From assembly GCF_007845675.1 (NCBI RefSeq), contig NZ_VOBR01000003.1, positions 124,001 to 188,000 on the forward strand: 64,000 nucleotides of DNA. Direction: 5' to 3'. Shown here one piece after another: positions 8,852 to 18,700 of the stretch; the first letter of the stretch is position 1, and each line of letters begins with the position of its first letter. The position numbers and the translations under genes were made by a program. This DNA comes from Lentzea tibetensis (GTDB lineage: Bacteria > Actinomycetota > Actinomycetes > Mycobacteriales > Pseudonocardiaceae). The notes under the pieces were generated by a model, which was not told the origin of the DNA, ran no database searches, and saw only the letters and a program-made list of their open reading frames with translations.

Positions 8852-10087
8852 ATGCGGTTGGCCAACGTGTTCCAGCGCATCACCGGTGGCGGCGGAGACG
8901 TCCGCTTCAGCGCGTACGACGGCAGCAGCGCAGGCCCGGACGACGCACCCGTCCACATCGAGGTGCGCACTCCCGAAGCGTTGTCGTACCTGGCGTCCGC
9001 GCCGGGGGAGCTGGGCCTCGCGCGGGCGTACGTCACCGGCAACCTGGAGATCATCGGTGACGCGCACGGCGCGCTCGCGCAGCTCTCCGAGTTCTCGCTG
9101 CGGGAGATCCCGTGGGCGGAACGCCTCGGGCTGCTGAGCTTCCTCGGCCGCACCCGGATCAACAACCGGGTGAGCCCGCCGCCGCAGGAGACCCGGCTGC
9201 ACGGCCTGCGGCACTCGAAGGAGCGCGACCGGCAGGCGATCGCGCACCACTACGACGTGTCGAACCAGTTCTACGAGTGGATCCTCGGCCCGTCGATGGC
9301 GTACACGTGCGCGGTGTACCCGACCCTCGAGTCCACTTTGGAAGAAGCGCAGTTCGCCAAGCACGACCTCGTCGCCCGCAAGCTGGGGCTGCGCGAGGGC
9401 ATGCGGCTGCTCGACGTCGGGTGCGGCTGGGGCGGCATGGTCATGCACGCCGCCCGCGAGTACGGCGTCCGCGCGATCGGCGTGACGCTGTCGCGCAACC
9501 AGGCCGAGTGGGCGCAGAAGGCGATCATCGACGCCGGGTTGTCCGAGCTGGCCGAGGTCCGCCACCTCGACTACCGCGACGTGCGGGAGACCGGGTTCGA
9601 CGCGATCAGCTCGATCGGGCTCACCGAGCACATCGGCAAGGCCAAGCTGCCCGCGTACTTCCGGTCGTTGTACGCGAAGGTCAAGCCGGGCGGGCGGTTG
9701 CTCAACCACTGCATCACCCGGCCGGACAACCTGCAGCCTGCCCGCACCGGCGGCTTCATCGACCGGTACGTGTTCCCGGACGGCGAGCTCGTCGGCCCCG
9801 GCCACATCGTGTCGCTGATGCACGACACCGGGTTCGAGGTGCGGCACGAGGAGAACCTGCGCGAGCACTACGCGCTCACGCTGGCCGCCTGGTGCCGCAA
9901 CCTCGAGTCGCACTGGGACGAGGCCGTCCGCGAGGTCGGCGAGGCACGGGCGCGCGTGTGGCGCCTGTACCTCGCCGCCTCCAGGCTCGGCTTCGACCGC
10001 AACAACATCCAGCTGCACCAGGTGCTCGGCGTGCGACTCGACGGCGTCAAGTCGCACATGCCGCTGCGCCCGGAGTGGCTGGGCTAA
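8852..10087 (+). CDS. tmsB: SAM-dependent fatty-acyl methyltransferase, CFA-synthase family (TmsB/BfaB)
   Basis: 411 aa from ATG at 8852, with GGGGGAG ending 9 nt upstream. ATG at 8843 overlaps the previous stop (ATGA) and is the alternative. Class I methyltransferase motifs are present: LDVGCGWGGMVMHAA (SAM binding), the acidic strand GVRAIGVTLS, and EHIGKAKLPAYF and KPGGRLLNH typical of cyclopropane fatty acid synthases. The N-terminal 130 residues match the CFA-type helical cap (LAYVTGNLEI-like). With the upstream flavoenzyme it should convert phospholipid-bound oleate to 10-methylstearate. Its TAA stop overlaps the stop of the opposing peptidase gene (10084-10087). Confidence 0.85.
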   Translation: MRLANVFQRITGGGGDVRFSAYDGSSAGPDDAPVHIEVRTPEALSYLASAPGELGLARAYVTGNLEIIGDAHGALAQLSEFSLREIPWAERLGLLSFLGRTRINNRVSPPPQETRLHGLRHSKERDRQAIAHHYDVSNQFYEWILGPSMAYTCAVYPTLESTLEEAQFAKHDLVARKLGLREGMRLLDVGCGWGGMVMHAAREYGVRAIGVTLSRNQAEWAQKAIIDAGLSELAEVRHLDYRDVRETGFDAISSIGLTEHIGKAKLPAYFRSLYAKVKPGGRLLNHCITRPDNLQPARTGGFIDRYVFPDGELVGPGHIVSLMHDTGFEVRHEENLREHYALTLAAWCRNLESHWDEAVREVGEARARVWRLYLAASRLGFDRNNIQLHQVLGVRLDGVKSHMPLRPEWLG

Positions 10088-11445
10088 GGCGCTGGGACGG
10101 GGAAGGCCACCGGGCTGCGGTGGCCTTCCTGGTCCACGGCCCGCACGCCGAAGAACACGTTGTCCTTCGACAGGTCGACGGTGTGCGCGGTGACGGCGCC
10201 GACCGGGATGCGGTGCGTCCAGTCGGCCTCCTGGGTCGGCCGCCACACCACCTCGTAGCCCGCGGCGTCGGAACCCTTGTCCCACACCAGGTCCGTCTCG
10301 TTGGTGAGCCGGTTCGTGCGGATGCGCACGTTCTTCGGCGTGCTCGGCCCGTTCGCGAGCGACCACAGCGCCGCCGCGTTGACCCTGGCGACCCCGGTCA
10401 TGTAGGGGAAGCTGCAGAACTCGACCAGGTCGCCGAACTGCACGCCGTTCTCGACGCGCACGTTCTGGTGCTGGTGCGCGTAGTTCTCGTGCGGCTCGGT
10501 GAACCGCGCCGCGGGCCTGCCGCGCTCGAGGAACGGGATGTGGTCGCCGCCGCGCAGGTACCGGTCCCGCCGGTAGATCACTTCGACGGTCATGCCGGTG
10601 GCGCTGTTGTTCGCGACGTCCGTGACGAACCGCGCGAGCTGCCTGCTGGGCGAGTCGTTCTCGCCGCCGACCGAGCGCCGGATCGCGGCCTGCTCCGGCG
10701 TCTCGGACGTGGGCACGCCCTCGGCGAACAGCCGCACGACCCGGTCGGCGTCCGGCGGTGCGGCGCCGACGATGTCGTTGGTGAACATCCCTTGCAGGTC
10801 AACGGGTTTGAGCGACTCGGCGAGGTGTGCCGCGCCCAGCAGCCCCTGCTCCTCGCCCGCCACGGCGGCGAAGATGATCGTGGCCTTCGGCTTCCTGGCG
10901 GCCATGACGCGGGCGAGCTCCATGACCACGGCGACACCGGACGCGTCGTCGTCGGCGCCGGGCGCGTCGCTGGTGAAGTCCATGACGTCGCTCGCCCGCG
11001 AGTCGTAGTGCCCGGACACCACGTACACGCGGTTCGGGTCCGTGCCGGGCAGCGTGGCCAGCACGTTGGTGATCGTCGTGGGAACCGGGATGCGCCCGCC
11101 GGGCGGCTGGACGAACGACTGGAGCTCGGCGCGGATGCCGTACCCGCCGAGCTCCTTGAGAATCCAGTCGCGGGCCGCGCCGATGCCCCGGATCGGGTCG
11201 GTCTGGCTGGAGAGGGTGTGCCGGGTGCCGAAGCTCGCCAGCTTGCGCACCGACGCCTCGATGCGGCGCTGGTCCAGCGCGCTGAGGATGCGGCGCAGCT
11301 CCCGGTCGGGTTGCTGAGGGCGGATCCGCTGTCCCGGACCCGTCGGCCAGTCGCGGGTGCCGGCCGCCGCGCTCGGGATGGGAACTGCCGCGACCGCGGG
11401 GGTGAGTGCCGCCGCGGCCATGAACTGTCGTCGACTAGGCATCAC
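10084..11445 (-). CDS. Secreted M28-family aminopeptidase with C-terminal Fn3-like domain
   Basis: 453 aa from GTG at 11445 (or the adjacent ATG at 11442). The N-terminus has a twin-arginine type signal (SRRQFMAAAALTPAVAA). M28 zinc motifs are readable: SGHYDSR (His ligand), GADDDASG (bridging Asp), AGEEQGLLG (catalytic Glu and Glu ligand), FTNDIVGA and YAHQHQN. The last 90 residues look like a fibronectin III-type domain (NVRIRTNRLTNETDLVWDKG ... YEVVWRPT). It is a likely exported leucine-type aminopeptidase for peptide scavenging. A DasR-like palindrome (11448-11459) overlaps its SD region, suggesting GlcNAc-linked repression. Its stop overlaps the stop of the facing tmsB gene. Confidence 0.88.
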   Translation of the reverse strand: MMPSRRQFMAAAALTPAVAAVPIPSAAAGTRDWPTGPGQRIRPQQPDRELRRILSALDQRRIEASVRKLASFGTRHTLSSQTDPIRGIGAARDWILKELGGYGIRAELQSFVQPPGGRIPVPTTITNVLATLPGTDPNRVYVVSGHYDSRASDVMDFTSDAPGADDDASGVAVVMELARVMAARKPKATIIFAAVAGEEQGLLGAAHLAESLKPVDLQGMFTNDIVGAAPPDADRVVRLFAEGVPTSETPEQAAIRRSVGGENDSPSRQLARFVTDVANNSATGMTVEVIYRRDRYLRGGDHIPFLERGRPAARFTEPHENYAHQHQNVRVENGVQFGDLVEFCSFPYMTGVARVNAAALWSLANGPSTPKNVRIRTNRLTNETDLVWDKGSDAAGYEVVWRPTQEADWTHRIPVGAVTAHTVDLSKDNVFFGVRAVDQEGHRSPVAFPVPAP

Positions 11446-11447
11446 CC

Positions 11448-11459
11448 TGGTCTAGACCC
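11448..11459. promoter_or_regulatory. DasR-like (dre) operator over the M28 peptidase start
   Basis: TGGTCTAGACCC matches 11 of 12 positions of the published dre core TGGTCTAGACCA and contains the perfect palindrome GGTCTAGACC. It begins 3 bp upstream of the GTG start of the minus-strand peptidase and so overlaps its SD. It also sits about 190 bp upstream of the divergent secreted protein at 11650. DasR is the GntR-family GlcNAc-responsive regulator of actinobacteria. Binding is inferred from sequence only. Confidence 0.5.
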
Positions 11460-11649
11460 CTACCGGCGAGTCCGACAAGGGCACTTCGGCGGGAGTCGTC
11501 CGGCAAGCGCTTTCCCGAAGGTGTAGTTCAGATCCCCTGAAGGACACCGCAGATTACGTCCGCCCGGCGGAACACTCGGCCGGGAGCTCTCGGTACTACT
11601 TGGTGCGGGGCGTCTGGGGGCGCCCTGACCACCACATCCGGGGGAGTTC

Positions 11650-12558
11650 ATGGGGGCAATGAGGGTTCTTCAACGCGTCGTCGTGTTCGCAGGCGTGGCC
11701 GCCGGGTGCGCACTGCTGGCCGTCGCACCGGCCGGCGCGCAGCCGGTGACCAGCGGATCTCTGGTGTTCTCCGGTGATCCGGGCGACTACATCACCGGAG
11801 GCGGGTCGTACAAGTACTCGCCCGCCAACGGCGACGAGCTGACCGTCAACGCGGGCGAGAACCGCAACTACGTCGGTGTGCGCGTCAACGGTGTGCAGGG
11901 CGACTGGTGGTATCTCGACCTCGCCGCGCCGAAGGGGCAGGAGCTGACGGCCCGCACCTACGAGGGTGCGACGCGGTACCCGTTCCAGGGTGCCGGTCCC
12001 GGCCTGAGCCTCAGCGGCAACGGTCGCGGCTGCAACGAGCTGAGCGGCACGTTCACCGTCCAGAACGTCAAGTGGGGGCCGCACGGCTACGTCGAGAAGC
12101 TCGACGCGACCTACGAGCAGCACTGCGAGCACTGGGACGCGGCCCTGCGCGGTGAGGTGCACATCGCCAACGCGCCCGCACCCGCCGAGCTGGCGCTGGG
12201 GCCCGCGATCAACGACGAGGGCAAGGCCAACCCGGTCAACGGGAAGGCCGTCGTGTCCGGCACCGTCACCTGCTCCGTGCCGGTCTCCGCGACCGTGGCG
12301 GGCACGGTCACCCAGGTGAAGAACAACGTGATCATCAAGGGGAACTACTCGACGCAGGTCGCGTGCAAGCCGGGGGAGAACGTCCCGTGGACCGCGTCCG
12401 CCGAGCCGGCGGGCACCACGCCGTTCCAGCGCGGCAAGGCCGAGGTCTACACGCGAGCCAGTGCCCAGGACCCGAACTACAACGTTCCGGTGTCCAAGGA
12501 AACCACCAAGGTCGTGCAGCTGCGGCGCGGCACGACCGGCGCGCTCACCGACGAGTGA
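11650..12558 (+). CDS. Secreted two-domain protein of unknown function
   Basis: 302 aa with a clear SD (GGGGGAG 3-9 nt before ATG). The signal peptide has a hydrophobic core (VVVFAGVAAGCALLAVAPAGA), with cleavage likely at A-G-A/Q. The mature N-terminal domain (about 35-170) is glycine- and aromatic-rich (SGDPGDYITGGGSYKYSP, GDWWYLDLAAP, with a Cys pair in GRGCNELSG and EQHCEHWD). It resembles a beta-sandwich of the carbohydrate-binding kind, but I cannot name it. The C-terminal domain (about 175-300, Cys in GTVTCSVP and QVACKPGE) looks immunoglobulin-like. No catalytic motif was found. It is followed by a strong terminator at 12568. Confidence 0.7.
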   Translation: MGAMRVLQRVVVFAGVAAGCALLAVAPAGAQPVTSGSLVFSGDPGDYITGGGSYKYSPANGDELTVNAGENRNYVGVRVNGVQGDWWYLDLAAPKGQELTARTYEGATRYPFQGAGPGLSLSGNGRGCNELSGTFTVQNVKWGPHGYVEKLDATYEQHCEHWDAALRGEVHIANAPAPAELALGPAINDEGKANPVNGKAVVSGTVTCSVPVSATVAGTVTQVKNNVIIKGNYSTQVACKPGENVPWTASAEPAGTTPFQRGKAEVYTRASAQDPNYNVPVSKETTKVVQLRRGTTGALTDE

Positions 12559-12567
12559 GCGGGTTCC

Positions 12568-12600
12568 GTCGGGGGCGCCTCCGTGAAAGGCGCCCCCGAC
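12568..12600. terminator. Bidirectional terminator
   Basis: Perfect 13-bp inverted repeat (12568-12580 GTCGGGGGCGCCT and 12588-12600) with a 7-nt loop. It lies between the convergent genes ending at 12558 and 12608. Confidence 0.85.
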
Positions 12601-12607
12601 GACCTAC

Positions 12608-13426
<819 letters not shown>

Positions 13427-13481
13427 GGCTCCACTGTGGCCGTCCGAGATGTGAGCAGACTGAGGATTGCCAGGGGACTGG

Positions 13482-15521
13482 CTAAGAACCCACGAGCAGT
13501 GCGTGGATCTCGTCGGCGGTGAGTGCGGCGCCGAAGTAGGGGCCTTGTCCGCCGGACACGCCGAGCTCGGCGAGTCTGCGTGCTTCGGTGGCGGTCCGCA
13601 CGTCCTCGGCGAGCCGCGGTACGCGCAGCACCTTCGACCACTCCAGCAGGGCGACGGAGGCGGTCTCGTCGACCCGATTGGCACCGTCGTCGAGCCCGTG
13701 CACCACGGCACCGGTGAACTTGACGCCCGTCAGCGGCAGCTGGCGCAGCTTGTCGACGCCGACGTTGCCGCCGCCCATCTGGTCGAGCACCAGCTGGATG
13801 CCGCGCTCCGCGAGGATCGTCAGCTCGTCGATCTGCTCGTCGTTCAGCAAAGCGGGCAGGTTCTCGTGCAGCTCGAACCGCAGCAGCGTCGCGGGCAGCC
13901 CGGACTGCTCCAGCACCCGCGCGACCTCGGCGACCAGCTCGGGTTCCTGGCACACGCGGGGCGGCAGGTCGATGCTCAGCACCGGTGTCGACTCGCCCAG
14001 TTCGGCGAACCACTCGCCCGCCTGCGCGCAGGCGCGCTTCAGCGCCCAGTGGATCAGTCGCACGATCATGCCGGTGTCGGCGGAGATGCCGAGGAACTCC
14101 TCGGAGGACAGCACGCCGCGTTCGGGGTGGTCCCAGGTCAGCTTGGCCTCGACGGCGAGGATCCTGTTGTCCCGCAACGAGTACACCGGAAGGTAGTCGA
14201 CCCGGAACTGGTCTTCCTCCAGTGCGCCGGGGATCGAGGCCGCCAGCGTGAAGCGTTCCTTGTCGTGCTTGTCGCGGGTCGGGTCGTACAGCGCCCACTG
14301 CGCTCTGCCGTCCCGCTTGGCCCAGCCGACCGTCACGTCCGCCGCCCGCAGCACGTGCGCCGCGTCGCTGCCACGGGCTTGGCGGGCCACGATGCCGACG
14401 CTCGCGGTGACCCCGATGCCGCTGGTGCCGACCCAGAGCGGCTCTTCGAGGCGGCTGGTGAAGTCCTCGACCAGTGCGATCACGCTGCGCACGTCGGCCG
14501 GGTTCTTGATCAGCACACCGAACTCGTCCTCGCCGATGCGCGCCAGTTGCCCGATCTCGCCGAACACCGATCTCAGGTGGTTCGCGGTGGACATCAGCAC
14601 CCGGTTGCCCGCCTCGTGGCCGAACGCGTCGTTGACCACGCGGAAGCCGTCGATGTCGATCTGCACCAGCGCCAGCGTCTCGGGGCCCTTGGTGCCGGTC
14701 GCGCCCTCCAGCCAGCCGAGGAACTGCGACCGGTTCGGCAGGCCCGTCTGCATGTCGTTGAGCGACTGCTTGACGAGCTGCGTCTGCAGCGCGCGCACCT
14801 CGTTCATGTTCTCGATCATGGTGACGAAGTGCGCGGGTGTGCCGTCGTCCTCGCGGATCAGCGACACGGCCAGCAGCGCCGTGACGATCTCGCCGTCGCT
14901 GCGCACCAGCCGCTTCTCGACGCGCACGTGGTCGGAGTCGGAGTACATCAGCCGTTCGGCGATCTCGGCCATCGACTGGCGGTCGTCCGGGTGCAGCAGC
15001 TCGCGTCCGAGCATCGCGCGCAGGTCGGACTCGTCGTAGTCGACGAGGGTCAGCAGCGCGTCGTTGAACTCGACGATGTGGCCGTCCAGCGCGCTGACCA
15101 CGATCGCCAAGCCGGACGCGCGGAAGATCGCCCGGAACTTGGCCTCGCCCGCGCGGGCGACCTCCTCCGCGCGCTTCATCGTGAGCATCGCGGCCTGGCG
15201 GCTCATCTCCTGCTGGTCGAGCGTCCGGTCGCGCAGCGCCTCGGCGTAGCCGGCGGCGAGCGCGCCGAGCAGCGCGGGGCGCAACGGGGTCAGCTCACCG
15301 AGGAAGCGGATCGACTCCTCGATCGTCGACGAGGAGATGAAGTCGTGCTCCACCATCGAGCGGCCGACCTGGCGGGCGGCTTCCGGCTCGTCCTTGAGCA
15401 GCGCGTCGACATACCCCATCAGCAGCTCTTCGAGCTGCGGGCGCGTCAGGTTGACGAGGAGGGTGCTGGAGATCGCCGCCGCCCAGCGAACGGCGGGCTC
15501 TCGGCTGTCGACCATGTTCAT
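13482..15521 (-). CDS. PAS-GGDEF-EAL protein with degenerate c-di-GMP motifs
   Basis: 679 aa, no membrane helix seen. An N-terminal helical sensor (about 10-110) is followed by a PAS domain (125-235: FRAIFRASGLAIVVS ... MIENMNE), GGDEF (about 245-405) and EAL (about 425-675). The GGDEF signature reads GEDEF and no RxxD inhibitory site precedes it. The EAL signature reads EAK (VEAKLTW), and other metal or catalytic positions are altered (LSIDLPP for Asn, DQMGGGN for DDFG, VKFTG for VKID). Phosphodiesterase activity is therefore unlikely, and cyclase activity is doubtful. It may act as a c-di-GMP receptor or scaffold. A perfect 26-bp palindrome lies 43 bp upstream of the start. Confidence 0.87.
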   Translation of the reverse strand: MNMVDSREPAVRWAAAISSTLLVNLTRPQLEELLMGYVDALLKDEPEAARQVGRSMVEHDFISSSTIEESIRFLGELTPLRPALLGALAAGYAEALRDRTLDQQEMSRQAAMLTMKRAEEVARAGEAKFRAIFRASGLAIVVSALDGHIVEFNDALLTLVDYDESDLRAMLGRELLHPDDRQSMAEIAERLMYSDSDHVRVEKRLVRSDGEIVTALLAVSLIREDDGTPAHFVTMIENMNEVRALQTQLVKQSLNDMQTGLPNRSQFLGWLEGATGTKGPETLALVQIDIDGFRVVNDAFGHEAGNRVLMSTANHLRSVFGEIGQLARIGEDEFGVLIKNPADVRSVIALVEDFTSRLEEPLWVGTSGIGVTASVGIVARQARGSDAAHVLRAADVTVGWAKRDGRAQWALYDPTRDKHDKERFTLAASIPGALEEDQFRVDYLPVYSLRDNRILAVEAKLTWDHPERGVLSSEEFLGISADTGMIVRLIHWALKRACAQAGEWFAELGESTPVLSIDLPPRVCQEPELVAEVARVLEQSGLPATLLRFELHENLPALLNDEQIDELTILAERGIQLVLDQMGGGNVGVDKLRQLPLTGVKFTGAVVHGLDDGANRVDETASVALLEWSKVLRVPRLAEDVRTATEARRLAELGVSGGQGPYFGAALTADEIHALLVGS

Positions 15522-15564
15522 TCAGCTCTGGTGGCCATTCGTGTGGACCCTGTTTGATCCGCTC

Positions 15565-15590
15565 TATCGATCGCCGCGCGGCGATCGATA
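15565..15590. promoter_or_regulatory. Perfect 26-bp palindrome upstream of the GGDEF/EAL gene
   Basis: The half-site TATCGATCGCCGC is followed immediately by its exact reverse complement, with no spacer. It lies in the 229-bp divergent region between the GGDEF/EAL gene (start 15521) and the NACHT gene (start 15751 or 15811). The absence of a loop favours a protein-binding site over a transcription terminator. The rest of the region holds nothing else I can identify. Confidence 0.55.
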
Positions 15591-15750
15591 CGAGTTTGCG
15601 ATCTCCACCCGTCAGATTCCGCCGAACGAGTGAAAAACACTGCTCACACCACCACTGCGGGTGTGCTGCCCCACGAGCTTACTGATCACGGCGGTCCTGT
15701 CCAACCGGGGCGGATGCAATTCATGAGCGTGAACGTCAAACGGGCTGTTT

Positions 15751-18700
15751 GTGCCCCCGATCACAGCGGCCCGCGAAATGGGTGATCACTTCCCGGTACT
15801 GTCGAACGACATGGCCAGAATGCGCTCCGGCTTCAGCTATCAGGACGCCGTCAAGCTGCTGGGCGGCGACACGGACGCCGCCAAGCTGGTGGACCGGCTG
15901 TCCTCCGCCGGGGTGCTCCTCACCGGCGGCGTCAACCTCATCGACGCGCGGTCGGAGGTCGTCCGGCTCGGCAAGGACCTCGTGCGCACGGTGCGCACGC
16001 GCGTGCAGGGCATGTCGCGCCTCGACCGCACGCAGCTGCTGGAAGCCGCGCACAGCATCATCGTGGTGACGGCGTTCTTCGACGCGCTGGCCGACCTCTC
16101 CCTCCCCGTCGACGTCGGGCTCACGCGTCCCGAGCAGCTCGGTGTCATGACGTCCGCGCCCGGCCAGTTCCCGCGCACCGTCGACCTCGTCGGCGAGCTG
16201 CTGCGCTGGGACACGCCCCAGCCCAGCGCCGAGTGGCCGTTCGCCGACCTGGTGGCGGCGCTGGGCGTGCAGTACCGCGCCCGCGTCGGCAGCTTCCTCT
16301 CGTTCGTCAGCGGGCTGGCCGGGTGGGACGAGCTCGACGCGCGGCGCAGGCAGGCGTTCGTCTCTTCGGTGTCCGAAGAGCTGCCGGGCAAGGCGGTCGC
16401 CCGGTACGAGGCGATGTACCGCAAGCTCGCGCTCGACTGCCCCGAGTTCTCGGTGTGGACGTCGCTGCACGAGCACGCCGCCACCCGCAGCAGGCTGGAC
16501 GACCTGCGCGCGCTGCTGGAGAGCGTCGCCAGCGGCGACGTTCCCGACGCGCGGCGCTCCGGCCTGGCCAAGGCGTACGCGGACGTGCTGGACCGGCCGC
16601 TGGTGGAAACCGGTGACCTGCCGCGTGATCTCGTGGTGCCGCCGCTGCGCCAGGCCTACGTCGCGCCGTTGTTCAAGGTGGCGGAGGTGACGCGCGAGGA
16701 CGACATCTCGTTCGACTCGTGGTGGGCCGCCGTCCCCCGGCGCGACGACATCCAGGACTTCCTCGCCGGGTACCTCACCTCGTCGCGCGCCGTCTCGGCA
16801 CCGCTGGTCGTGCTGGGACAACCGGGTTCGGGCAAGTCGGTGCTGACGAAGATGGTGGCGGCGCTGCTGCCGGCCTCCGACTTCCTGCCCATTCGCGTGG
16901 TGCTGCGGGACGTTCCGGCCGAAGCGGATGTGCAGGAGCAGATCGAGCACGCCATCCGGGACGCGACCGGCGAGCGCATCGACTGGCCTTCACTCGCCCG
17001 GTCGGCTGGCCAGGCCGTCCCCGTCGTGCTGCTGGACGGGTTCGACGAGCTGTTGCAGGCCACCGGGGTCAGCCGGTCGGACTACCTGACGAAGATCAGC
17101 GAGTTCCAGCGGCGCGAACGCACCCAGGGGCGCGCGGTGATCGTCGTGGTCACCAGCCGCATCGCGGTGGCGCACCGGGCGCGTGTCCCCGAGGGCACCA
17201 CGGCGCTGCGCCTCGAACCGTTCGGCGAGGCCCAGGTCGCGCACTGGCTGGCGGGCTGGAACACGGCCAACGGGGACTACTTCCGCGCCAACGCCCTGCA
17301 CCCGCTCGAAGCGGACGTGGTCCTCCAGCACGCCGATCTGGCCGAGCAGCCGCTGCTGTTGTTCATGCTCGCCCTGTACGACCTCGAGGGGAACGTCCTG
17401 TCGGACGGCTCGCGACTGCTCAGCCGCTCGACGTTGTACGAGGGGCTGCTGCGCCGGTTCGCGCGCAGGGAGGTGTCCAGGCAGGGCAGCTCGCTGCCGG
17501 ACGAGGAGATCGAGCGCGGGGTCGAACGCGAGCTGGGGTACCTCTCGATCGTCGCCTTCGCCATGTTCAACCGCGGTGCGCAGTGGGTGGACGAGACCTC
17601 GCTGAACGAGGACCTGGAAGCGCTGTTCGGTGCCGCGGAGCCCGAGCGGGGCGTGCGCGCGCACCTCACCGCGGCGCAGCTGGTGCTGGGCCGGTTCTTC
17701 TTCGTGCACGAGGCGTGCGCCACCCGCGACGACGCGACGTTGCAGACCTACGAGTTCCTGCACGCGACGTTCGGCGAGTACCTGGTCGCGCGGCTCATCC
17801 ACCAGGTGCTCTGCGACCTGGCGGAACGCGACCTCGCCGCACCCTCGTCACCCTTCGGCGACGGCCGGTGCGACGACGGCCTGCTGCACGCGCTCCTGTC
17901 GTTCGCGCCCCTCACCACTCGGGCGCCGGTGATGACGGCGCTGCGGGAGCTCTCGATCGGGCTCGAGCGGAGGCAGCGAGACGCGTTGCGGCTGCTGCTG
18001 GTGCGGTTGCTGCGGGCGGCGCAGCTACCGCGTTCGGACGCGGGGTACCCGCGCTACTCGCCGAGGCCGATGACGGTGCCGGGGCGGATCGCCGCGTACA
18101 CCGCGAACCTGGCGCTGCTGATCGTCGTGATCGGGGGTGAGCTGCGGTCGACCGACCTCGGTGACGGTGACCGGGTGCGCGAGTGGGCGAGCCTGACCTA
18201 CCTGTGGCGTTCGCAGATGTCCGCGGAGGAGTGGTCGGCGTTCGCCGCCCGCGTGGACGTCAGGCGTGGTGAAGGCCGTGACTTCGCCTTCGGGCACGCC
18301 AGGGGGATCAACTTCACCGAGACCGGTGACCTGATCCACGAGAACACGATCCACGGCGCCGGCGTGCTGGACCTGGCCGCGCACGCGGTGCTGCCCGTGT
18401 CCTACGCGCTGGGGCAGTCGATGAACCGCACCACGCCCTCCGGCAGGGACTTCGTCTCACCGGTGCACCTGTTGATGGACGCGTGGGCGGGCAACGCGGC
18501 GGACTCCGAGGAGAGGAACGCCAAGTACCAGGCGTGCCTGCTCGCGATCACGGACGTGCACCGGTACTGGGAGCTCCTGCTGCGGCTGATCGCCCAGGAC
18601 GAGTCCGTGTCGACGGACGTCGCGCTGCTCGCGCTGTTCGCTGGACTGCACTACGGCACGGCGCCCGGTCCGTTGTCCGAGGTCGCGATGCTGCTGCTGG

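Noticed and set aside
15723-15811. Alternative ATG at 15723 as the NACHT start
   Set aside because: It is out of frame with the NACHT coding sequence. Only GTG 15751 and ATG 15811 are in frame.
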